A DNA stretch of 5,734 nucleotides from NCBI GenBank assembly GCA_024280785.1, contig JAJRPK010000043.1, positions 1 to 5,734 on the forward strand. The letters run 5' to 3'. The first letter of the stretch is position 1. Every line of letters begins with the position of its first letter. The notes below the pieces were generated by a model. That model did no database searches and had not been told where the DNA came from. It was given only the letters and a program-made list of their open reading frames with translations. This document shows positions 1 through 4,978 of this stretch, piece by piece. Made by a program: the position numbers and the translations under genes. Origin of the DNA: Gammaproteobacteria bacterium. GTDB taxonomy: Bacteria > Pseudomonadota > Gammaproteobacteria > Pseudomonadales > UBA7434.

Positions 1-1439
1 CATGGTGTATTGGATTCTGTTAGGTAGAATTCTCCACTAAGCACTTCGCGACTAAATTGCTGGCTTCTTGCTGAAATCTCACCGCTGGGTTTTATAATTG
101 CCGATACACCATTGCCGGTACTGCGGAGCACCCAGCGGCCAGTTTCCATCGCGCGCATTTGTGCCATTTGTAAATGTTGAAGAGGTCCGATTGATTGACC
201 AAACCAACTATCGTTGCTGATTGTTATCAGTACGTCGCTACCTCTCGCCGCCATGGCAGTTAAACCGGGGTAGACTATTTCATAGCATACTAACGGTTTG
301 CTATGCCATTGTTGAATTTGTAGTGGTGCTTGATCGGGGTGACCGGCGTTCATTGTCGACATGGGCAGGTTGAAGAATTTCATCAGGCTGCCGACAAGAT
401 TGGCAAAAGGAACGTATTCGCCGAAAGGTACCAGCTTTTGTTTGTGGTAAATCCCTGATGCATTGCCCGCAGTAACAACGCTGTTGTACGAATTGTCAGA
501 ATGAGTGTCGCGAGTGGGTATGCCCGTTAGCAGTGCTGAGTTGGCCTGTAGCGCCCGCTGATGTATTTCGTCTAAAAAGTTATTTGCGTATTGGTAGTAT
601 GTGGGAATCGCTGCTTCTGGCCAAATGATGAGATCACTGTTTTTCCAGTAAGGCTCACTCATACTTCTATATAGTGCTAAAGTCGGCAGATAAAATTCGC
701 GCTGCCATTTATCGTGCTGGGAAATATTGGCTTGAACCATGCTGACGCGCAAAGGTTGGCCAACTTCGTGGGTCCATTCGACAGTTTTTAAAGGCGTAGC
801 GGCTAACCATAATGTTGCAATTAACAACGTAGCAACGCTAAGTTGAAGGCGTTGTTGATGGGGCCTGATCCAATGTGCTGCTAGAGCTCCAGTCAAAGAG
901 AGAATAAAACTGATGCCATAGATTCCAATAACAGGAGCCCAAGAGGAAAGTATGGACTCTGATTGGCTGTAACCAATAAACATCCAGGGAAAACCTGTTA
1001 GTAGCCAGCTTCGCATCCACTCACCGCAAAGCCATAGCGCAGAGAATAGCAGGATATTAGTAATGGCACTGCTATGCTTGGCTTTTATTGCAGCATATAA
1101 TCCCCATGTCAGAGCAGTACATAGGGCCAGCCCCCCACAAAATAAAAATGTTAGAAATGCCGCTAGATAGTTGGACGCGTTGCCAAAATCATGAATGCTA
1201 ACGTAAACCCAAGATGTGCCACTGCCAAACAGACAAATGCCGAAAAACCATCCGAGATAAGTACTTTGGGCGATTGTTCGGTGCTGGAGCGTGAAAAAAA
1301 GTAATGCGACAGATAATGGGGCGAGTGGCCATATATCGTAGGGAGCCAATGAGGCAGTGATTAAGACTCCACTGATAAGTGCTGCCAGTATGCTAACAAA
1401 TAAGGGTTTTCGGAGATGTTTTTGTCGTCGAGGTTTCAC
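1..1439 (-). CDS. lnt: Apolipoprotein N-acyltransferase Lnt (C-terminal end cut off by window edge)
   Basis: Lnt is an inner-membrane enzyme that moves an acyl chain from a phospholipid to the N-terminal cysteine of apolipoproteins, the last step of lipoprotein maturation. I translated most of the frame by hand, 479 codons are visible and no frameshift was met. After a basic start (KPRRQKHLRK) come hydrophobic membrane segments with APYDIWPLAPLS and, later, SWAPVIGIYGISF. The nitrilase-like domain follows: VSMVQANISQHDKW, LIIWPEAAIP with the catalytic Glu at 275, YHKQKLVPFGEYVP with the catalytic Lys at 333, and VCYEIVYPG with the catalytic Cys at 385. SNDSWFG and RSTGNGVSA also match the family. 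E. coli Lnt has 512 residues, so about 30 are missing, including the last membrane helix. The GTG start at 1439-1437 is the best choice: it follows the corC stop by 17 bases and no ATG precedes the first helix. There is no clear Shine-Dalgarno sequence. It is the last visible gene of the phoH operon. Confidence 0.97.
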   Translation of the reverse strand, partial: MKPRRQKHLRKPLFVSILAALISGVLITASLAPYDIWPLAPLSVALLFFTLQHRTIAQSTYLGWFFGICLFGSGTSWVYVSIHDFGNASNYLAAFLTFLFCGGLALCTALTWGLYAAIKAKHSSAITNILLFSALWLCGEWMRSWLLTGFPWMFIGYSQSESILSSWAPVIGIYGISFILSLTGALAAHWIRPHQQRLQLSVATLLIATLWLAATPLKTVEWTHEVGQPLRVSMVQANISQHDKWQREFYLPTLALYRSMSEPYWKNSDLIIWPEAAIPTYYQYANNFLDEIHQRALQANSALLTGIPTRDTHSDNSYNSVVTAGNASGIYHKQKLVPFGEYVPFANLVGSLMKFFNLPMSTMNAGHPDQAPLQIQQWHSKPLVCYEIVYPGLTAMAARGSDVLITISNDSWFGQSIGPLQHLQMAQMRAMETGRWVLRSTGNGVSAIIKPSGEISARSQQFSREVLSGEFYLTESNTP

Positions 1440-1456
1440 GAAATACAGGCGCTTTA

Positions 1457-2392
1457 TTAATCTTCGTCAGAGCTATGGTCGGGTGTTGAATCGACCGATT
1501 TTACACTCATTCGGAGCGAGTGAAGGCGTCTATTGTCGGCACGGGTTACATGGAAAGTAAAGCCGTCGATGCTTGTGTATTCGTTACGCTGAGGCAGGTG
1601 GCCAAACTTATTGATGACAATGCCGCCAATTGTGCTGAAGTCCTCATCGGGAAAGCGGGCGTCAAAGTACTCATTAAATTTTGCAATAGGTGTTAGTGCG
1701 TTAACGATATAATTTAACTGGGATAGTTTGCGAATATGTTTGTCTTCGACATCGTGTTCGTCTTCGATTTCACCGACGATTTCTTCTAGTACATCTTCGA
1801 TGGTTACTAGCCCTGCCAGAGTGCCATATTCGTTGATGACGAGTGCCATGTGGTTTCGGTCTTCACGAAATTGCTTAAGTAATATATTTAGTCGTTTGCT
1901 ATCAGGAACAAATACCGTGGGCCGGATCAGATCAAGAATAAAGTTCTTATCGTTGATTAAGTTATTATCTATTTTGCTACTGGTTTCAACCTGTTGCGCA
2001 AGTAAGCTATTTTTAAACAAGAGGGGGAGTAGATCCTTAGCGAGCAAAACGCCTAGAATTTCGTCGATATTTTCTCCCACTACGGGATAGCGTGAGTGAG
2101 CAGAATCGATAATGGTTTGTAAGTTGTTTTCTAATGAGTCTTCGGCTTTTAGTACAACCATTTGCGTGCGCGGGATCATAATGTCGCGCACGTGCATTTC
2201 TGATACTTCTAACGCGCCGGCGATAATACGCTTGGCGTCTTCATCAATGACCTCATTTTCACTCGCGGCTTCGACGATTGCGACCATGTCTTCGGTCGTT
2301 TTTGGAGTCGGGCGAATCAGGTTTTTTAGCCGCTGTAGTAAAGGAGGCTTTTCTTCGTCCGGTTGATTGGTAGTCTCACTGCTTTGGTTCAT
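1457..2392 (-). CDS. corC: CorC/YbeX family CBS-domain protein (Mg2+/Co2+ efflux-associated)
   Basis: This 311-residue protein aligns along its length with E. coli CorC/YbeX (292 residues). Residues 48-62 hold the IDEDAKR helix, and 69-78 hold the hallmark RDIMIPRTQM that opens the first CBS domain (about 70-130, with AHSRYPVV and AKDLLP). A second CBS domain spans about 155-212 and contains VPDSKR, HMALVINEYG and LVTIEDVLEEIVGEIEDE. The C-terminal CorC_HlyC domain (about 225-297) has the FSTIGGIVINKFGHLP signature. There is no membrane segment, so this is the soluble CorC type and not a CNNM/HlyC membrane form. The family has been linked to Mg2+/Co2+ export and, in E. coli, to ribosome metabolism; the exact biochemistry is unsettled. 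The linker between the CBS domains is about 18 residues longer than in E. coli, and the C-terminus is acidic (DHSSDED). The gene lies 50 bases after ybeY and 17 before lnt. No strong ribosome binding site precedes the ATG. Confidence 0.96.
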   Translation of the reverse strand: MNQSSETTNQPDEEKPPLLQRLKNLIRPTPKTTEDMVAIVEAASENEVIDEDAKRIIAGALEVSEMHVRDIMIPRTQMVVLKAEDSLENNLQTIIDSAHSRYPVVGENIDEILGVLLAKDLLPLLFKNSLLAQQVETSSKIDNNLINDKNFILDLIRPTVFVPDSKRLNILLKQFREDRNHMALVINEYGTLAGLVTIEDVLEEIVGEIEDEHDVEDKHIRKLSQLNYIVNALTPIAKFNEYFDARFPDEDFSTIGGIVINKFGHLPQRNEYTSIDGFTFHVTRADNRRLHSLRMSVKSVDSTPDHSSDED

Positions 2393-2442
2393 CGTCTAGG
2401 GTCCAATGGCTCAATGTATAGAAATTGTTTAACGGGTTTAAT

Positions 2443-2895
2443 CTAGCTACTGATGGAGTATGGGTTAGTAAACCCGAGTGTTTTCAGGATCTCAATTTCT
2501 CGTGTCTCCATTACTCTGGCTTCGTCGCTTGTCTCGTGGTCGTGTTCTTGTAAATGCAGCATCCCGTGAATGGTCATGTGGGCCCAGTGCGCGTTACTGG
2601 ATTTGTTTTGTGCCAGTGCTTCGCTCTCGATAACAGGGGCACATATAATAATATCACCTAAATGTTTTACACCATCGATAGGATCCAAATAAGCAGGAAA
2701 TGACAAAACATTGGTGGTTTTATCCTGCGTTCTATAACGTAGATTGAGCTCCCGAATGGCATCATCGTCGACGATAACCAACGCTACTTCAGCGGCTAAG
2801 CTGTCAAGGTAGGCGGCCTGTGCCCAGCGCTCAAGATTCTTTAACGGCGGAATGTCGGGTTGGGTACTTTGCCTGTCGATATCAACCTTTAGCAT
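2443..2895 (-). CDS. ybeY: Endoribonuclease YbeY (rRNA maturation factor)
   Basis: YbeY is a small cytoplasmic metalloprotein needed for correct 16S rRNA 3' end processing and ribosome quality control. At 150 residues the length is normal (E. coli 155). The zinc motif H-x3-H-x5-H is complete at His110, His114 and His120, inside WAHMTIHGMLHLQEHDH. The conserved strand-turn region LNLRYRTQDKTTNVLSFP lies at 50-67 and GDIIICAPV at 80-88, followed by the acidic helix DEARVMETREIEIL and the usual end GFTNPY. One oddity is Gln116-Glu117 where the family normally has a hydrophobic residue and Gly before the Tyr/His-Asp-His; the three metal ligands are kept. The gene starts 33 bases after phoH, whose product is its known partner, which supports co-transcription. 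No Shine-Dalgarno sequence is visible before the ATG. Confidence 0.97.
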   Translation of the reverse strand: MLKVDIDRQSTQPDIPPLKNLERWAQAAYLDSLAAEVALVIVDDDAIRELNLRYRTQDKTTNVLSFPAYLDPIDGVKHLGDIIICAPVIESEALAQNKSSNAHWAHMTIHGMLHLQEHDHETSDEARVMETREIEILKTLGFTNPYSISS

Positions 2896-2928
2896 GAGTG
2901 TAGGCTTTTATGTCAGAGAGGCGCAATG

Positions 2929-3966
2929 TTAGGAGTTGTTTTTTTCATCTGCTTTTGCTTTGTCTTCGGCAGCATAGGCTTCGACGATTCTTTGGACCAT
3001 GGGATGTCTGACGACGTCAGTTGCTTTGAAGTGTGTGAAGGTAATACCGTCAACAGTCTTTAATACTTTTTCGACATGTAGTAGGCCGGAATCTCGCCGA
3101 TGTGGTAGATCTATTTGGGTATCATCACCAGCAATTACAGCGGTAGATCCGAACCCTATACGAGTTAAAAACATTTTCATTTGTTCGCGAGTTGTATTTT
3201 GGCTCTCGTCTAAAATAATAAAGCTGTTGTTCAGAGTTCTTCCTCGCATAAAAGCCAGCGGCGCAACCTCGATAGTATTTCGCTCCATTAGTTTACCGAC
3301 TTGATCAACCCCCATCATTTCGTACAGTGCATCATACAAAGGTCTGAGGTAAGGATCTATTTTTTGTGCGAGGTCGCCGGGTAAAAAACCCAATTTTTCA
3401 CCAGCTTCTACTGCGGGTCGAACTAATAGTATTCGATCGACACGGTTTTGCTCTAACGCTTCAACGGCACAGGCAACAGCTAGCCAAGTTTTTCCCGTTC
3501 CAGCTGGGCCAATGCCAAAGTTGATATCGCTACTTCGAATAGCAGAAATATAGTTTTGCTGATTGGCACCGCGCGCTTGTATGTATTTACGGCGGGTTTG
3601 AACGCCTGTGCTGCTAGCTGTCGCCTGGTGTTGAGATAAGTTGTCAGTATTTTCAGCGGGTTGATGATTCAATGGTTTCATAAGTTCCGACAGGTTGGCT
3701 TCTTGCAAATATAAATGAATATGCTCAGGGGTAAGCTCACTGTTGTTGGCCGTTTCTTTGTATAAAGCATCGATGAGAACAGACGCAGTATTAGCCGTTT
3801 CTTCAATGCCATCAAATTGAAAGCGATTGCCTCTGTTTTTAATTTTCACCCCGAGCCGGAGCTCAATTTGACGCAAATGCTCGTCAAATTGACCGCAAAG
3901 CATAGCTAGTCGACGGGTATCGTTAGGTACGAGGGTAAGGTGGGCTGAGGAAGTCGGGTTGTTCAA
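2929..3966 (-). CDS. ybeZ: PhoH-like ATPase (YbeZ)
   Basis: This 345-residue protein matches the E. coli YbeZ type of PhoH protein, a cytoplasmic P-loop NTPase that partners YbeY in RNA metabolism. The N-terminal domain (about 8-95) contains LCGQFDEHLRQIELRLGV. A poorly conserved Gln/Ser/Thr-rich linker at about 97-122 leads to TRRKYIQARGANQQNYI. The ATPase core has Walker A GPAGTGKT at 153-160, then RPAVEAGEKLGFLPGDL, DPYLRPLYDAL and EVAPLAFMRGRT, and Walker B FIILDESQN at 249-257. TRIGFGSTAVIAGDDTQIDLP and DVVRHPMVQRIV follow, and the tail is charged. The start is TTG at 3966-3964: the frame upstream meets a stop with no ATG between, and a later ATG would lose conserved N-terminal residues. 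No clear Shine-Dalgarno sequence is present. The TTG overlaps the TGA of a doubtful upstream ORF. A perfect 11-bp inverted repeat falls at codons 25-35. Confidence 0.97.
   Translation of the reverse strand: MNNPTSSAHLTLVPNDTRRLAMLCGQFDEHLRQIELRLGVKIKNRGNRFQFDGIEETANTASVLIDALYKETANNSELTPEHIHLYLQEANLSELMKPLNHQPAENTDNLSQHQATASSTGVQTRRKYIQARGANQQNYISAIRSSDINFGIGPAGTGKTWLAVACAVEALEQNRVDRILLVRPAVEAGEKLGFLPGDLAQKIDPYLRPLYDALYEMMGVDQVGKLMERNTIEVAPLAFMRGRTLNNSFIILDESQNTTREQMKMFLTRIGFGSTAVIAGDDTQIDLPHRRDSGLLHVEKVLKTVDGITFTHFKATDVVRHPMVQRIVEAYAAEDKAKADEKNNS
3863..3892 (-). repeat. Perfect 11-bp inverted repeat within the 5' part of phoH/ybeZ
   Basis: TCAATTTGACG at 3863-3873 and its exact reverse complement CGTCAAATTGA at 3882-3892 are separated by 8 bases. 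In the phoH message this would fold as an 11-bp stem with an 8-base loop, starting about 75 bases after the start codon. It encodes GQFDEHLRQIE, a conserved part of the protein, so the repeat may partly follow from the amino acids. No T-run follows, so it is not an intrinsic terminator. Confidence 0.7.
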
Positions 3967-4271
3967 AATGCCAATAGTATTAGATAGCCATAATGGTGAT
4001 TGATATCGCTACGAACGTTATCGAGGAGGCCCCAGCATATACACATATTTGTCAGGCTGCAAAGGTTGTTTTGCCCTGAATTTAGGGTAAGTTTCTGCGG
4101 TGAAGTGTCTCCCAAGCCCAGCGGTAGTATGAGCTTATGAACAGATGCAGGTGTGTTTTGTGAAATAAACAAAAAACTACTTTTTTCAAGGACTTGCTGT
4201 TTTTGAGACATTTCCCTGTCGTTGGATTTGTTCTTGGATTTGTTGTTTGATCTGATAGAGGGCCGTAGCAT
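3963..4271 (-). CDS. Doubtful 102-codon ORF upstream of phoH (hypothetical)
   Basis: I do not recognise this product. The open frame starts with ATG at 4271 and ends in TGA at 3963-3965, sharing bases with the TTG start of phoH, an arrangement that would fit translational coupling. A second ATG at codon 21 (4211-4209) has AGGGA just upstream, but only two bases away, which is too close for an ideal ribosome binding site. The protein begins with a low-complexity Asn/Lys/Ser stretch made by a 12-base tandem repeat, is rich in Ser, Asn and Leu, and has three Cys close together (CSLTNMCICW). I see no domain, signal peptide or clear membrane helix. It is more likely a chance ORF in a 364-base intergenic region than a gene. 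Conservation of the reading frame in relatives would decide. Confidence 0.2.
   Translation of the reverse strand: MLRPSIRSNNKSKNKSNDREMSQKQQVLEKSSFLFISQNTPASVHKLILPLGLGDTSPQKLTLNSGQNNLCSLTNMCICWGLLDNVRSDINHHYGYLILLAF
4034..4062 (-). promoter_or_regulatory. Weak candidate sigma-70 promoter for the phoH operon
   Basis: On the minus strand TTGCAG (4062-4057) and TATGCT (4039-4034) are separated by 17 bases. The -10 matches four of six consensus bases and the -35 only three. Transcription would start near 4027, about 60 bases before the phoH TTG. It is placed sensibly but the match is weak and could be chance. Confidence 0.2.
4221..4244. repeat. 12-base tandem repeat, two copies
   Basis: GTTGGATTTGTT (4221-4232) is followed directly by CTTGGATTTGTT (4233-4244), with one mismatch. 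On the minus strand in the doubtful 102-codon ORF this would encode NKSKNKSN. It is probably a simple duplication. Confidence 0.7.
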
Positions 4272-4296
4272 TCAGGTTGTTTGTCAATTAGCGAAG

Positions 4297-4315
4297 GCGA
4301 TAGGATCGCTATCGC
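4297..4315 (-). terminator. Stem-loop after the DUF1820 gene, possible 3' end
   Basis: GCGATAG (4297-4303) and CTATCGC (4309-4315) form a perfect 7-bp stem with a 5-base loop, beginning 16 bases after the DUF1820 stop codon. No run of T follows on the minus strand, so it is not a canonical intrinsic terminator. It may protect the 3' end of the message or be a weak or assisted terminator separating DUF1820 from phoH. Confidence 0.3.
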
Positions 4316-4330
4316 AAAGCTTGGGACCTC

Positions 4331-4672
4331 TTAGTCAGACTTCCTGGAGCTACCCTTGGGGCCAAGGGATTTAGGAAGATTTAACTGCGTGACGTTTTCC
4401 CCTTTAAAGTCACTGATTTTAGACACTCCCTCACGCTCTACTTCATCAATACGGATAAGTGAATGGATGGGAATATAGCTACGGGCAACAGCGGCAAACT
4501 CATTTTTTAGTCTTTCTTCGCTTGGATCGACAATCAGCTGGGAACGTTCGCCAAATACGAATTCTTCTATCTCGATAAAGCCATACATATCGCTCTGGTA
4601 GACGTGCCTGGCGTAGACTTCATAGACTTGATTTTGATTGTGAAATATCACTTTGTAGATCGGATCTGCCAT
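4331..4672 (-). CDS. DUF1820 family protein, function unknown
   Basis: This 113-residue protein matches the DUF1820 family of gammaproteobacteria, whose function is not known. The family signature fills residues 4-85: PIYKVIFHNQNQVYEVYARHVYQ, then SDMYGFIEIEEFVFGER, VDPSEERLKNEF, and PIHSLIRIDEVEREGVSKIS. The tail (about 86-113) is polar and variable, ending with basic and Ser residues (GPKGSSRKSD). There is no signal peptide or membrane helix, so it is likely cytoplasmic. The ATG start directly precedes the conserved block. A GGAG lies 13 bases upstream, further than usual. The gene is divergent from miaB across a 306-base control region and codirectional with phoH, but 364 bases and a stem-loop separate it from phoH, so it is probably its own transcription unit. 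The family is recalled as a miaB neighbour in Pseudomonas-type genomes, which hints at, but does not prove, a link with tRNA modification. Confidence 0.88.
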   Translation of the reverse strand: MADPIYKVIFHNQNQVYEVYARHVYQSDMYGFIEIEEFVFGERSQLIVDPSEERLKNEFAAVARSYIPIHSLIRIDEVEREGVSKISDFKGENVTQLNLPKSLGPKGSSRKSD

Positions 4673-4754
4673 GTGGGGGGTGCTACTCCGTTGGGCGGCG
4701 AGATGTCTGCCTGAGGCTGGGGGTTACTTAATATAGGGGGAAATCTTTAATCGA

Positions 4755-4787
4755 TACGTTTAATTAACTGTAAATATAATAAACGTA
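4755..4787. repeat. 8-bp inverted repeat TACGTTTA-N17-TAAACGTA, possible operator
   Basis: TACGTTTA (4755-4762) and TAAACGTA (4780-4787) are exact inverted copies with 25 bases between centres. The distal arm overlaps the predicted -10 of the DUF1820 promoter and the other arm lies just past the predicted start of transcription, as expected for a repressor site. The region is AT-rich, so chance is possible. I do not recognise the motif as a known operator. Confidence 0.4.
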
Positions 4788-4803
4788 GTGGGAGTCCCGC
4801 CAA
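4776..4803 (-). promoter_or_regulatory. Candidate sigma-70 promoter for the DUF1820 gene
   Basis: On the minus strand TTGGCG (4803-4798) and TATTAT (4781-4776) are 16 bases apart; the -10 matches five of six consensus bases and the -35 four of six. Transcription would begin near 4769, giving a leader of roughly 97 bases. Another AT-rich hexamer, TATATT at 4736-4731, lies downstream but has no usable -35. Confidence 0.35.
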
Positions 4804-4864
4804 TTGGGCAATTATGCAGTAACCCATGCGATTTTTCATCATAACATGGAAAAAGGCCATGGTG

Positions 4865-4891
4865 TTGGCGCTTTGGCTTTGCTGTTATACT
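4865..4891 (+). promoter_or_regulatory. Candidate extended -10 promoter for miaB
   Basis: TGTTATACT at 4883-4891 fits an extended -10 element (TGn followed by TATACT, five of six matches). TTGGCG at 4865-4870 could serve as -35 with a short 15-base spacer, which an extended -10 would tolerate. The start of transcription would be near 4898, leaving a leader of about 80 bases before the miaB ATG. Confidence 0.5.
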
Positions 4892-4978
4892 ACGCGCCTT
4901 TTTTTATCCTTGCAGATAGTGGCCTTGGAGAACTATAACCGGTCAGCTGCCCTTTTTTGAAAACAGACAAAAGCATGC

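Larger units (their letters stand above)
3967..4330. other. 364-base stretch between DUF1820 gene and phoH
   Basis: No confident gene is present. From the DUF1820 side it holds a 7-bp stem-loop at 4297-4315, a TTGACA on the minus strand at 4282-4287 without a partner -10, a 12-base tandem repeat at 4221-4244, an A6-CTAC-T6 inverted repeat at 4171-4186, a CCCT-GAATTT-AGGG inverted repeat at 4074-4087 and a weak promoter candidate at 4034-4062. The length would suit a phoH operon promoter region with a leader, but nothing in it is strong. Confidence 0.5.
4673..4978. other. 306-base divergent intergenic region between DUF1820 gene and miaB
   Basis: The region carries a candidate promoter for each flanking gene, an 8-bp inverted repeat with a 17-base spacer, and two small palindromes (GGGAGTCCC at 4790-4798, CCAATTGG at 4800-4807). 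A 44-codon hydrophobic ORF (4826-4960, plus strand) exists but overlaps the miaB promoter and has no ribosome binding site. No tRNA or other RNA gene was recognised. Confidence 0.6.

Noticed and set aside
838..1020. 60-codon minus-strand ORF within lnt
   Set aside because: It is in a different frame from the continuous Lnt translation, which is intact through this stretch.
1728..2090. 120-codon open frame on the plus strand
   Set aside because: It is antisense to corC, Ser-rich and low in complexity, as expected for a shadow of a real gene.
3379..3398. GGGT-AAAAA-ACCC hairpin followed by a T-run on the plus strand, like an intrinsic terminator
   Set aside because: It lies within phoH on the opposite strand, the stem is only four pairs, and the bases encode conserved residues (GEKLGFLPGD). 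No plus-strand gene ends there.
4171..4186. A6-CTAC-T6 inverted repeat
   Set aside because: The stem is made only of A-T pairs and follows no gene end closely, so it is probably a composition effect.
4282..4287. Perfect TTGACA -35 hexamer on the minus strand after the DUF1820 gene
   Set aside because: At spacings of 16-18 bases the downstream sequence is GC-rich with no -10-like hexamer; the nearest TATC-type sequence is 22 or more bases away.
4731..4736. TATATT as a -10 box for the DUF1820 gene
   Set aside because: No -35-like hexamer occurs 16-18 bases upstream; the TTGGCG/TATTAT pair further up fits better.
4941..4959. GGTCAGCTGCC followed by a T-run upstream of miaB, resembling an attenuator
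   Set aside because: The symmetric part is essentially CAGCTG with no room for a loop, so a terminator stem cannot form.
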